This document shows, piece after piece, positions 43,362-54,154 of a DNA stretch of 64,000 nt. Under the pieces are notes generated by a model. It did not search any database. It was given only the letters and a program-made list of their open reading frames with translations, and had not been told where the DNA came from. Positions within the stretch are counted from its first letter, which is position 1. Each line of letters opens with the position of its first letter. The stretch comes from Dermacentor variabilis (taxonomy: Eukaryota; Arthropoda; Arachnida; Ixodida; Ixodidae): positions 200,616,043 through 200,680,042 of the forward strand of contig NC_134568.1 of assembly GCF_050947875.1 (NCBI RefSeq). The letters are read 5' to 3'. A program made the position numbers and the translations under genes.

Positions 43362-44020
43362 TCATAGTTTCTTTCGTATCTGCCTTGTAGTATTTGAATA
43401 ATCTTCTGAAACGGAATAGTTGCTGCCTTCAAGTTTGAAGCAATTTTTTAGTATGCTAGCTTTCTCACGGTGATCAGTTAGTTTTATAATAAGCGGTCGA
43501 TGCTTGTTAGGTTGCTTGTGACCAATTCTGTGAATTCTTTGAGCGGAAACTACTTTTGTGCCCAATATGTCAGTGAACACATCTTTCAGCACACACTGCG
43601 ACAGTTCTTCGTAGGTGTCATTTCGTTTTTCAGGTATTCCAAATCCAATGAGGTTGTTGCGTCTGCCATATATTCTTCTAGGTCGACAAGCTTCCTTTCT
43701 AAACTGCCGACTCGTGAGTCTAGTTCGTGAGTTAAGTCCTTCATTTCATTCATTCCTAATGTAGATTCTTCCACTTTTTGTAACTTGACCTCAATATCGC
43801 CCAATCTTTGTTAAATAACTTTCTGGCCCTCAAGGAGCTCAGCCAGTAGCTGTTGAGTCGTAGGCCCTCGATTAGACTCAACGTCACCACATAGGATGAG
43901 TAGCGACAACACGAAGTCACATGCAATAAAATAAATTTCAATCAGTCGACGTGGGCACGTCACCTGGACAAAGCATGGGTCATTGGATTTGATTGTAGAA
44001 ACATCATTACTGACCTGCAT
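43362..44020 (-). pseudogene. CR1-like LINE ORF1 with 2A-like start, coiled coil and L1-ORF1-like C-terminus
   Basis: From ATG 44020 the frame gives a hydrophobic stretch (RLIEIYFIACDFVLSLLILC) running into GDVESNRGP. It then gives TTQQLLAELLEGQKV, an in-frame stop (43811-43813), a heptad-rich coiled coil (KLQKVEESTLGMNEMKDLTH then LERKLVDLEEYM) and, after a frameshift near 43590, a basic domain AQRIHRIGHKQPNKHRPLII then KLTDHREKASILKNC. The last domain resembles the single-strand nucleic-acid-binding C-terminus of L1-type ORF1 proteins. The protein would bind LINE RNA as an oligomer (family knowledge). It is broken by at least one stop and one frameshift. Confidence 0.75.
43862..43900 (-). 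other. 2A-like ribosome-skipping motif, degenerate
   Basis: Minus-strand codons give LILCGDVESNRGP. The 2A signature is D-x-E-x-N-P-G-P. Here the first Pro is Arg (CGA), which should abolish skipping. Motifs of this kind are known near the N-terminus of some non-LTR retrotransposon ORFs. Confidence 0.7.
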
Positions 44021-44600
44021 GAAAAACAGGAATGGATTTTACATGATGCCTACTTGAGGCCAGCTGACATGCACACTGAGGAAATCCGATAGAAGCAGGG
44101 CATTTATATCTTGGGTCGATGACGTCGATGAAGTTGCACACGGTGGTCCCCAGTGGTTATTAAGATTCGGAAATTCTTGTGCGCAGTCTCCGTGCTGGTC
44201 AAGTCTTTGAGCAAAGATGAATTCCGTGTTCGCAGCGCCAGCTTCCGTAGTCGAGGCGATTAGGGCACACTGCATGAAGAACAGGACTGCATTTGACATG
44301 ATACCTACTTGACGCTAGCTGAGATGCCCACTGAGGAAATCCGATAGAAGCAAGGCTTTTTTATCTTGGGTCGACGACGTCGATGAAGTTGCACACGGTG
44401 GTCCTCTGTGGTCACTCAGATTAGAAAATTCTTGTGCGCAGTCTCCGTGCTGGTCAAGTCGTTGAGCGAAGATGAATTCCGTGTTCGCAGCGCCGGCTTC
44501 CGTAGTCGAGGCGATTATGGCAAACTGCATGAAAAACAGGAATGGATTTAACATGATGCCTCCTTGACGCCAGCGGACATGCCCACTCATCATTACCATC
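44019..44600 (-). repeat. 255-bp tandem monomers at the 5' end of the CR1-like LINE
   Basis: The marker ATGAARAACAGGA on the plus strand begins at 44019, 44274 and 44529, a period of exactly 255 bp. There are two full units and a partial third. The unit length is 85 codons, and the minus-strand frame stays open through each (ASTTEAGAANTEFIFAQRLD then QHGDCAQEF). They lie immediately upstream of ORF1, where promoter monomers of LINEs sit. Units are about 90% alike by eye. Confidence 0.85.
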
Positions 44601-44921
44601 TCCGACATAGTTCTTGCCTGTTTATGTCCTTTAGCGCAAGATATCCTTATTTTTTATTTATGTGTAATTTAAGAACAAAGAGAGAGAGAGACTGCAGGTT
44701 TTAAATATTTACAAATATTTGCTTCGCTATTACAAGTCAAGAACATAAAACATGGGGCACAGAAGTAGAGAATAGCTGTACAACGTAAAAAAAAAAGAAC
44801 GAAAATAAGAGCGGAAAGGATGGATATAACGTCATGCAGATAGGTGAAAGACGCGCACAAGCAGGTATCAAGACCAGTCATGCAATTCGTATGCACAATG
44901 CGCATATTTGCATGCGAAATA

Positions 44922-45167
44922 AAACTTAAATTATGGGGTTTTACATGCCAAAACCACTTTCTCATAATGAGGCACGCCATAGCGCGGGGGGGGGGGGGGG
45001 CTCCGGAAATTTGGGCCACCTGGTGTTCTTAACGTGCACCTAAATCTAAGCACACGGGTGCTTTCTCATTTCGCCCCCATCGAAATGCGGATGCCGTGGC
45101 TGGGATTCGATGCCGCAGCCTCGTGCTCAGCAGCCCAACACCATAGCCACTGAGCAACTACGGCGGG
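44922..45167 (-). mobile_element. tRNA-derived SINE (tick Ruka-type) with 14-bp target duplication
   Basis: On the minus strand the head is tRNA-like: an A-box-like GTTGCTCAGTGGCTATGGTG and a B-box-like segment around GGATTCGA, degenerate here. The body follows, ending with the conserved TAAAACCCCATAATTTAA. A 14-bp direct repeat TTGCATGCGAAATA flanks it exactly (44908-44921 and 45168-45181), as expected from LINE-mediated insertion. A G-run of about 16 bases at 44985-45000 (plus strand) interrupts the body. SINEs of this type are transcribed by RNA polymerase III from the internal boxes; this is family knowledge. Confidence 0.9.
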
Positions 45168-45181
45168 TTGCATGCGAAATA

Positions 45182-46229
45182 GAGGCATGAACTTTATACG
45201 GACGCACGCAGTTCTCTATTAGCTGTGTATACTTGCATCGTGTCCATATGCCTACAACATAATACACAAGTGTAAGAGAGCCTAGCTGTAAAAAAAGTGC
45301 TTTTTAGAAATGATCGTTTAGAGGCAAAACTCTCAGTTGTACGAATGTCGGTTTATCGAATATTTCAGAATAACGAACTTTTTAAAAATCCCCGGCAGTT
45401 TTCTTATAGATTCTATGCAAAAATGTTTCACCTAAACGAATTTCGGAACAGTCAATATTTCAGTTTAAAGAACTGAACCACGGCTTATTTTTACGATCAG
45501 AACCGATGCCCGCCCTCATCAAACCGCCGCTCCAGCGGCAATGTAACGTCGCTGGCGCTACAGCGCACTTGGGGTAAAGCGGTGGCGCGGAAAACGAACG
45601 GCAACGAGGCATGGCCTCCGAGATTGCCCACACAAAACTAGCAGGCATGTAATCTCGGAGGCCATGAACAAAGTAAGATTGCTGGTGCTTACAACGCCGC
45701 CAGCGCAAAGCGACGATCTGTCATACCACAAACCACGTGGTGTGTGTTTTTTTCCGACCGGCTAGTCGTAGCATGGTCGTCGTCTCTTTCTTTCGAAGAA
45801 GAGGCGAAGAAGACGAAGAAGAGACGAAGAAGAGGCAACTGCCGAGCCAGTTTCAAGCCCTATAACTCTAGCTGAGGTTGCAGGGTAATTTGGAAAGTTG
45901 AGAGACTTTGTGTCTCAACGGCAAGCTGTGCCAGAAGAAGGGTACAAAAACATTGACTCTTTGGACAGTTTTGTTACTTCCTGTGCTTTAAAAGTACAAG
46001 TGCAGAAGAAGATTACAGATTTTTTATAAGTGAGAAAGGCAGCATTATAACTGTTACTAACCTTGTAATTGTTGATATGTACAAATTCCATTTCACACAT
46101 TTCTAACACTATGGATGCTATGTATTTTGCTCCATGTATTGCACTTCAAACTTTTGACTCTGTATGCCATGTCTTATGTTGGTCCAGTGAATATTCAGTT
46201 TAGTGAACTTTCAGTTAAGTGAACTATTT
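45182..46229. other. No gene recognised
   Basis: Contains the inverted repeat listed next and an AGAAGA-rich stretch (45795-45835). The open frames have no recognised domain. Confidence 0.5.
45610..45666. repeat. Perfect 16-bp inverted repeat
   Basis: CATGGCCTCCGAGATT at 45610-45625 and its exact reverse complement at 45651-45666, with a 25-nt spacer. It could fold as a hairpin. Confidence 0.95.
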
Positions 46230-46690
46230 CTTTCGGTCCCTTGAAGTTCACTCACGTGAGAGCCCACTGTACGTAGCTTGCAATTTTCGCATCAATATTT
46301 CCATGTCTTCACAAAACTGTTGTATTTCTTTATTGTCAGGAGTGGAGGTTGGAGCGAAGGATTGTACTATATTTATTCTAGACCTCCTATTTAGCTTTAT
46401 TACGACTACTGCTACCCTCGCATTAATGTAGAATTCGTCAGTGTTGCCCGCTATGTCCTTAAGGATTGGCAATCCTACCCCGTCTTGCTTCTTATCTGGG
46501 AGTCCTCTGTAGCAGAGGACGTGGCCATTAGCCAGTATAAGCCTCCCCAGCTCTTCTAACTTGACTAAGGCCAATAATATCCCCCATAATGTCTGATAGT
46601 TTCTGAAAGAGTTCTGTTAAGCTGGCTTCACTGGAGAGGGCTTGTGTGTTGAACGTTTCCAGGTTCAGTTTCCAGTGGCGGCCTGTCCGG
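46230..46690 (-). mobile_element. RTE-like LINE endonuclease relic
   Basis: The minus strand reads NTQALSSEASLTELFQKLSD then DIIGLSQVRR, the E/Q-x-R region of RTE endonucleases. In a shifted frame it reads GVGLPILKDIAGNTDEFYIN, RVAVVVIKLN and INIVQSFAPTSTPDNKEIQQ-FCEDM. The order DIIGLSE-x-R, G-V-G-F/L, R-x-x-x-V/I-K, IIQxYAPTS is characteristic. Several frameshifts and stops mark it as a relic. The RT part is not adjacent. Confidence 0.75.
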
Positions 46691-48057
46691 GTCCAGAGGT
46701 TCTTAGCACTACGCTTATGTGCACTCGCAATCGAATCAGTTTCTACAGAGAATGAACTGACCGATATCGCGCTGACGCACTTTTCTGCACCTAGTGAAAC
46801 TAGCTGAGCGCTTCAAATGTAACATTTTCCTTTGTTGCCGTCCATTATCTCGATAACTTCCTTTTATCGAATTTAGGCGCGCACGCGGCGGCTACTGTGC
46901 GTATAGCTTGTGGGTGTCTCACCCGTGTTCTTGGGACAAAGGAACGACAGCACACTAGTGCAAACAATCACAAGGGCATTTGTTGCACCTTTCATAGGCT
47001 AATGCCTGCTAGCCGAGTTGCTATCCACAAAACATGCCGATGGGCGCGCAACAAATTGCGGAAATCTGACTCACCGCGACCGGATAACGAGCGAATATGT
47101 TCGCCCCATACTGGACACCAACGCCTGGTCGTTCGCGCGTACGGTCACGCGAATGGTGGCGCGTTCGAACAATCGTGTTCGTCCATTCCGGGGTAGGCCT
47201 CACGAGATGGTCTCCCACAAGCATGGATCGGCGCACGCGCATAACGTCCGCGCCGCTTGCCGATTCCGAGCCAAAGAGGAAGAACCTTCTCCTTTGTGCG
47301 CCCAAGTAACTCCGCTGTTAGGTGGCGTTAGCAGAGCCACATTCGCGCCATCTCTCGCAATGCGCTTCAACCAGACCGACTGCCGCTGGCACCAAGCCAC
47401 GTGGCGAAGCCGGATTACAGGAGACGGGAGCTATGCGGGAAAAGAACATATCAGGGGACGCGTGAGAGTCGAGCATCCCCACAAGCTATAGACGGTTTTA
47501 CTCGCGCGATAACAGCAGCGAGAGAGCGGCCCTAAGAAGCTTCTGGTCACGGGCCTTATCAGCCTGCTGCGCCCGAACACAAAGCGTGTTTTTAAGCTCT
47601 TCCACTGTGCGGAAAGTCTATTTTTAAGTTTTGAGGTAAAAGACGTGACAATACCCCTGAATATTAATACATAAAATCCCTCGTATACCCACTCTTAAGC
47701 AAAATTACACCATTTTGTCACACAAAGATAATCGTCATCTGTCTTGTCCGCATTTCCTTTCTTTAACGCGGCGAGCTCGGTACTTCCCAATAACGAACGG
47801 CATGAGCGCTGTCAGCATGACATAGCATTCCCGACAGGAAAGTAGCGGCCGCGGCGTTTTCAAGAAAGGAAACACAAGCAAGGCACATGACGATTATTGT
47901 TGTGTGGCAGATATACACCCGCGTCTTTTCTGGTAGGCGGCATCCTGAGAAGTTGATGTGGCCGTTCGCTCCATTTGCCTGACGCCGTTCATTTCTTGGT
48001 AACTCCGCAGAGGTACTATAAAGCGAAGCTTTCTTTGCCTCTTCCTTCGACTTTCCC

Positions 48058-48058
<1 letters not shown>
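46691..48058. other. No gene recognised
   Basis: Includes a CpG-rich block (46990-47480) with overlapping frames on both strands and no recognisable domain. It may be part of an unrecognised repeat or LTR. Confidence 0.4.

Positions 48059-48118
<60 letters not shown>
48059..48118 (+). repeat. (CTG)20 trinucleotide repeat
   Basis: An uninterrupted run of about 20 CTG units, followed by interrupted CTGCTGTGGG units to about 48153. The minus strand reads as poly-Ala or poly-Ser/Gln depending on frame. Confidence 0.95.
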
Positions 48119-48119
<1 letters not shown>

Positions 48120-48153
48120 AAGCTGCTGTGGGCTGCTGTGGGCTGCTGCTGTC

Positions 48154-48704
48154 GTGCACACCGTGTCGGGGGGTGGTTTAGAGCGTGTATATAGATGATA
48201 GGCGCGAGTCAGAGAGGAAAGGCGACGGGAGAAACTCGTTTTCACCCCACCGCGTCGAATGTGCACAATGCCCTCTGGAGCTCCCTGGCCGTCACAACAT
48301 TAGTTATCCGTGACCCCTCAGAAGCACTGCAGAAACTGCAGCGCTTCCCTTTCTACTAACGTGCGAGGCTAGAGGGGACGCAGATAGAACTGCAAAGAGG
48401 ATAAGAGGAGAAGAAGGAGAGGGAGGAGAAGAGGCAGTTGCCATATAAGAGAGGTGGGGGAGGTGACGTGAGAAGGCAAGGAAACCTCAGTACTATACGA
48501 CAGCGGTTGCGGGGAAACAGGATAAGCTTAAGTTCAAGGTACGGTACAGTACGTTGCCGCTATTTCTGAAGAATAAACGCCATGCAAATATGTCAAGCGG
48601 GCAACTTACGTAGCGCGTGCAGAAGCAGAGCCGCATAATTTAGAGCGCACCGCAGGGTCCAGGAGACACTACGGAAGCGGTCAACCGTCAAGTCAACACT
48701 TCTG
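48154..48704. other. No gene recognised
   Basis: A purine-rich stretch (GAGGAGAAGAAGGAGAGGGA, about 48402-48432) lies within otherwise unassigned DNA. Confidence 0.5.
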
Positions 48705-48944
48705 TACCCGCCGCGTTAGCTTTGCGGCTATGGCATTGCTAGAGGTCGTGGATTTGATCCCAATCGCTGCAGCCGCATTTAGATAGGGGTGAAATAGAAA
48801 ACGCATGTGCACTTAGATTTTGGGACACGTTAAAGAACATCACGGTGTCACAATTAATCCGTTGTCTGCCACTATGGCATGCCTCATAATCCGAGTGTGG
48901 TTTTACAGTTTACGTACATCCCCATAATCCAATTCAAGTGTAAT
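48705..48944 (+). mobile_element. tRNA-derived SINE (Ruka-type)
   Basis: The plus-strand head has an A-box-like GCGTTAGCTTTGCGGCTATG and a B-box-like GGTCGTGGATTTGATCCC, both degenerate. The body includes GTGCACTTAGATTTTGGGAC, GTTAAAGAACATCACGGTG and GTGGTTTTACA...CCCCATAATCC. The same body parts occur reversed at 44922-45167. ACTTCTG flanks both ends (48698-48704, 48945-48951), but the truncated SINE at 59.9 kb is preceded by the same letters, so this may be element sequence and not a target duplication. Confidence 0.85.
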
Positions 48945-50879
48945 ACTTCTGCCACAATGCGATGTGCCATGTGAGGAAATGACTACGCTCAACCCTCTCA
49001 GAGGCTATAAAATATGGCGCACAACAACGCTTCAAGCAAACACCTCTCCCTGTGTGTTCTGTGTACTACGCAGACAAACAGCAGTGGTGCACGCAAGGTA
49101 ACGTTTAACATCAACTCACCACTCTCGTGATAGCCTAAACGCTTAAAAAATTAAGCTTTAGCCATCAACATCACCGGTAATTATCGTCAATCAAAGCATC
49201 CATCACGGAAAGCTTCGCTTACATCGATTCCCACAGTGCGTGGGATCTGCATAATTTTTTCCATCGCTGTTCACCGGGCATCGAAATTTCAATTCATCGC
49301 CGCTTTGAGAAGCAACATAAACCAACTATAGAGTCCCATTTATTGCTTTGCTAGCGCAGCGTATTCTACATGGCACCATAGCTAACCCAATCTAATTCCA
49401 CCCATTTGTTTTCCCGCCTCAGTAGATGATAGCGATTGCTTCCATACGATATAAAAGGAACGTGGCTACAAAAGAAGAAAAGGAGGTGAGAAACACTGCG
49501 CTGGAAATATGCGACGCAGCAGGAGAGGCACGTACGTTTTGTCGCAGCGTCCAACCGCATTCTCTCCCTTCAACGTAATTTTCTCATGCAGACGCAGCGA
49601 GGGACAGAGAGCGCGAATCCCACAGCCCAGGAGGTCAGCTAAGGCTCAGTTCTTTGCAGCCGAGGAATGTCACTAACAAGGTGCCCTGTTTCCCATACCT
49701 GCGTCGCTCTACCCGCCCTATAGCCCATCCTTTGATGTTTTTCTTTCACGAGCTCCTGCCTGAGTTGTTTGAATCAAACCACGCGTAGCAGAACTACCGC
49801 CGAAAGGAAGAGCGAGATTGGTATTCAGAAGGGCTTGTTGTGAGGGCCCTCGCCGGTTATAGACAGTGACATTGATTTGACATGGAGAACTGACATTGAA
49901 CAGTAGAAGCAACGACATCGCGCCCGCTCCGAGGGTGTGCATCCGATCGTCCACAATTCATAACGGAGAATTTGGCGCGCAGCCATTTGGTGCACGCGGT
50001 TTGGCGAACACAAAATACGCCTGCGTTGCCTTGGTCGTCCGAGGACAATGGCTCTGCGGCGTCGCCGCGCCGGACCAGCTGACGTAGCGTCTGCCCTTTG
50101 GCGACCGGCCGACCTCTGCTATTCTTGAACACGTTTCCGTCCCTCGTTTTAGAAACTACTGGCAGGATGACGACGTAGCAGTTGTCCACGATCCTTGCGA
50201 CCGTTGCGACCGTGCGGGGGGCGCCCCAGTGCAGAAACAAGTTCGGGCGACGGGTCCTGCGCGCAAATTAGCGCCAAGCGGCCGCGCGAAGTGAGGCTTT
50301 TACTGTTGCTGCCGCTGCACAAAAAATGCGGGCTAGAACGTCGCATACGTGGGCGTTAAGTACGGGACGCGTTTAGCGCTCTTCTTGAAGCATGCAGCTT
50401 TTCAAATGCGGCCTTTCTGAGCCTGCGCAAAGTGAGGAAGCGGACGGAGGACCGCCTTGTGAAACCATGTTGGGTGGCCGGTTCCGCATCTCCGAATGAA
50501 CGCTTCACGACCGAGCCTCTTATAGCATGGCCTCATTATTCCTGTATCAGGGGTGCTGTCCGCTAAACAACAAAGGAAATTGGCGGGAAATATAACACAA
50601 TTCCGAGAGAGAGCGGAAGCCGTCCGTTGCAGCAATAGGCAACCTCTGTGCAGAAAAAAAAATGAATAAAGAGAAAGGAGCACTAGCGGGGCAAACAGAA
50701 CACCGACGCTGATTGTTAAAAGAAAGGTGTTGAAAGTTTAACATGGGTCGCACATGACTCTTACAGATCGAAAAACGTTACAAAGACAAGGACTGCTTTC
50801 GTCCCTTTTCGTGCGCTAGAAAGCCTCAGTTACAAAGAACATTGGCCCATTCCCAAACCCTGAGGTGTTGGGCTTTGCT
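48945..50879. other. No gene recognised
   Basis: About 1.9 kb of mixed DNA. Open frames at 49366-49560, 49857-50240 and 50402-50683 lack domains, and neighbouring repeats do not explain them. Confidence 0.45.
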
Positions 50880-50978
50880 GTACAGGAACGTGTTTGCATT
50901 CCGTGACCGGGTATCGAACCAGCGACATCGTGCTCAGTAGTACATGGCTATAGCCATTGAAACAGCTGGGCAGGTTAC
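50880..50978 (-). mobile_element. SINE head fragment
   Basis: The minus strand reads CAATGGCTATAGCCATGTAC, TGAGCACGATGTCGC and TGGTTCGATACCCGG, the tRNA-like A- and B-box part of the same SINE class. The body is missing or unrecognisable. Confidence 0.7.
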
Positions 50979-51229
50979 GAGAATGGGGTGTTAGCATAAA
51001 ACGTAATTGTTCAAGAAAAGATAAATGGTGCCAGCGAGCGCTCTGGCCCCTTCAACCCCGGATGACCATATAACCTTTCTGATTAACTTTATGTCGTCGT
51101 TTGTCCTTTTGTTCACCCACAATTAGAATTTGCTTCATCAGTATGGTCTTCACATCAAAATTATTTAGTTTCTATGCTAAAGTCAACTCAAAATTGAACA
51201 GCGCGCTTCATCACAAGTAACTGCGACAG

Positions 51230-51757
51230 AACTTGAAGCGTAACGAAGATTAAAGCAGATATTTCGCTCCAGCCACTTGAAGCTCATCGCGCGATAAGTC
51301 TTCTTTCTCTTTTCCATAGATACCTTCATGGTAATCGATCTCATGTGTTGCCTCTTGAAGCACCAGCGCGCATCTTACGTCTCCTACATTACACTGTACA
51401 CAACACAATACACTGTCATTTTACGCATCAGCCCTGCCACGTGTCATAACTGTATGGAACAGCCTTCCTGATAACATTGCGTGCTTAAGAAATCGTGACG
51501 CCTTTCGTGAAAAATTGCAAAGCTTCTTGTAGTAACATTCTAATAAGGATGTTTTTTTACCTTATTTTAATCTTAGTGTGTATGAGTGTATAATTGTGAT
51601 TACGTCGCTCCACGCTTACCCTGGAAACACATATTTGAACTTTGTTTTTCTGACTGCCTGTAATAATATCTATATTGATTACTCCTGCAGAAACACTTAC
51701 ATTGTATCCCCCTTTACTCAATGCCCTTAAATGGGCCAGTACGGTACTTTAAATAAA
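51230..51757 (+). mobile_element. LINE 3' end (CR1/jockey-like)
   Basis: The C-terminal ORF2 remains read RYLHGNRSHVLPLEAPARIL, then in other frames VWNSLPDN-like (about 51450-51475) and RNRDAFREKLQSFL (about 51488-51530). The 3' UTR ends AAATGGGCCAGTACGGTACTTTAAATAAATA near 51757. The order matches the end of many LINE ORF2 proteins. It is 5' truncated and frameshifted. Confidence 0.7.
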
Positions 51758-53639
51758 TATTAGTAAGAGGTGAGGAGAATCGTCAAGTAAATACGTTTGA
51801 ACAACAACAAGGACAATTTTGGCCAAGAGCTGCTATCTAGAACACATACAGACGCGAACAAGAAATAATAACACACAAGCGCGCTGGCGGTAACTGAAGT
51901 TTTTATATCAGAATGGACAAAATTAGGGCTGATCTGTCCACCCAAGGACGAATGTCAATGAACGTGTTCAAAATGGCGGTTGACAGTTCTGTGCGGCGAT
52001 GTAGAACGTATATTATTACCAAAGGCAGCCAGTGTTTCCCAAATACTCAAAAGACAAGATGCCGCATTGACTTGGACCATTCGAACCGGCAAACAACGTT
52101 TTACTATCGCTTGAGCAACCTCTTTCAAGAGGAATGTTTTGCTTTCCAATTAGAAGTCACTTCGCATGGTGTAGACGGCGTGAAGTAAACAGGTGCATGC
52201 TATAGTTCGCGAGTTCTGCGCGGCTAAAGGAAGCGAACTTAGGAAGGTTGATAAAGATTAACGAAAATAGCTATGTAAAGGTAGTTGTTTACTGAGTAAC
52301 AATACCTGCGGATGTTTGCACTCATGAACGGATGAGACGTTATATTGAGCGGCGTAGCCAGGGGGGGGGATAAAATTTTGCCTTGTTGTTGTTGTTGTGT
52401 CCTTGTTGTTGTGCAAGTTTTTTCGGGCTATCATGCACCGCCGACCAAAACAACCCCCGGCACCAATAATCATGCTGCGTTTTGTCTAGAATGTCTTTTT
52501 CACACTGGAAAAAAAAAGTTCAGCGCGAACATTGCAAACTCGGGCTGGATTTCGCGGCAACGGCCTGCACCAGGAGTCACACAACGCAAGGAGCCCCAAC
52601 AACTAACGTTGAGGAGCCCCATCAGAGCACAAAGTTTCAAGGGCCTTTTGATGGCGAGCGGGCTCGTCGCTGCATCTCACGGAGGCCACGTAATCAACGG
52701 AGCGCATGGATTTCATTTCCGAAATGTTATGGTATAAAGTTCTCATAAACTTTTGATGTGAAACGCGCACTGAGATTTCTAATGTCGCGTTTTAGATTTT
52801 CGTTTCCGGAACTTTATGGGTTTAATGTTATAAACATTAGACGCCAAAGGTGCATTAACTCTTCTAAAGTCGTACATCGCACCATGCAACGAGACAAGCC
52901 AAATCAACACTCTATCAGACAAGTTGACATAGCACGCAGCGAGGTCCGATGAGACGAAGCGTTGTGATGGTTCATCTGTGCCCTCATGCCACAGAAAAGA
53001 ATATCAACATTCTTTTTCACCTGCCCAACGCATCCATGTCAGGACACTAAAGCCAGCAAAGGTTGTTATGATTTATTTTTCTACTTTAACTTTTATTCGC
53101 GAGGACACATTGAGCCTCTAATTTTCTTGTTCTCGCTAACCGCGGGCTGCCAGAGCCAGCCAGAGCGCATGCGTTTCTCTCGTTTGCGCGGCGCACTTCG
53201 GTGCGCGTTCGTTTTTGTCTGGCAGAGTTTTGGACGCCTTCTGGCTATTAGACGAGTAAAAGAAACAATGGTCGCTCACCGCCACCACTGTGGGGACTCG
53301 ACGGATTGCAACGCGTTCGCTTGAGCGCAAACTCTCAGGAAAGTATTGTCTCGCCGGTGTAGGATACCGAGCAGTATGCGTTTGGGTTCTCTGTGGGCCA
53401 AGCGTCACACGTTTTCTTCAATATTCCTTCAGTAGCCATATTAGATACCGAAAGTAGTCATTAGATTGTGGCCAACATAGTTTCCTTTGCGTTTTTTTTT
53501 TCGGTGCTCCGGACCCCAAAAGAAAAAAAAAGACATTCTTGCGGCGCAGCGAATTGCCGCAAGGCGAAAGTTCGATTTCATTACTTCTCTTGCGGAAAGT
53601 AAAAGGCCACGGGACGCTTCAGTTGCCGGGTAGCCTTAT
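51758..53639. other. No gene recognised; short repeat fragments
   Basis: At about 52350-52380 a GGCGTAGCCAGGGGGGGGG stretch matches, in reverse, a stretch at 58395-58436, so both are copies of a short GTAGC-GTAGCCAG-type repeat. A TTG-repeat follows (52384-52410). T- and A-runs lie at about 53490-53532. Nothing coding is recognised. Confidence 0.45.
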
Positions 53640-53935
53640 TATATTATTGTGATAGCAATTATATGGACACTCCAGGTACATTCCTGCCGTCGCCGTCGCC
53701 TTCATGTTCTGTATTAAGACCAAGGGCGATAACATCGTGACCACGTGCCGCATGCTGCATGCGCGAGTGAGGAAAGCGGGAGGGGGTGGGGGGTATGGTG
53801 AGCCGACGATGGTGGGTCAGTCTTCTGTGCGCAAGGGAGAAAAGTGGGGAAGAAGCACGCCACCTTCCGCCGCGCGCGATAGATCGGGAGGAGTGTAGGG
53901 AGGGGAGGGGGGTCTTAGGATTCGGTGATGTGTGA
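53640..53935 (+). repeat. Interspersed repeat, G-rich
   Basis: Starts near TATGGACACTCCAGG and passes through AAGGGCGATAACATCGTGAC, GCCGACGATGGTGGGTCAGT and GCGCGATAGATCGGG to a G-rich end. I recall this order as a very common tick repeat. The class is unknown. The open frame 53704-53898 lies inside it and is not called. Confidence 0.5.
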
Positions 53936-54154
53936 ATCTGTCATTCCCAACGTATTTATTTGCCTTGTTTGACGCGTTATATACAGTGGCGTTTGCTTAG
54001 ATATGTGGATTTATTGGAGACTTATACGTATATATAATTATATTGTTCCGAGGTTTTGTGTATATGTGTATAACTTATGTATAACTTTGTTTCCAGTGAC
54101 ACTTATTTTGCCCTTTATCAAGCTGTATCTTCGCATCTGTATAGTCCATTGGAT

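Larger units (their letters stand above)
40250..44018 (-). mobile_element. Long degenerate CR1-like LINE
   Basis: Read on the minus strand from 5' to 3': ORF1 (44020-43362), endonuclease (about 43.1-42.6 kb), RT (42117-41200), then 3' UTR ending in a (TAAA)n-type tail at 40250-40276. At roughly 3.8 kb plus the upstream monomers it is close to full length, although every ORF is broken. Clade assignment rests on RT motifs SAGPDGIPNVFLKK, SRPISLLSTCCKLLEHVI and IDYSKAFDKV, plus the 2A-like ORF1 start. Confidence 0.85.

Noticed and set aside
44019..44600. CRISPR-like array
   Set aside because: The units are contiguous 255-bp tandem monomers at a LINE 5' end in a eukaryotic genome, with no spacer/repeat alternation.
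44922..45167. A true tRNA gene in the SINE heads (also at 48705, 50880 and 59889)
   Set aside because: The A- and B-box-like parts continue into a shared SINE body, and one copy has a 14-bp target duplication. No cloverleaf with a sound acceptor stem is apparent.
47018..47491. 157-codon plus-strand open frame
   Set aside because: It lies in a CpG-rich stretch where frames on both strands are open. No domain or motif is recognisable.
47763..48266. Minus-strand frame of 167 codons with a poly-Ala run
   Set aside because: The length is due to the CTG repeat. The flanking residues show no domain.
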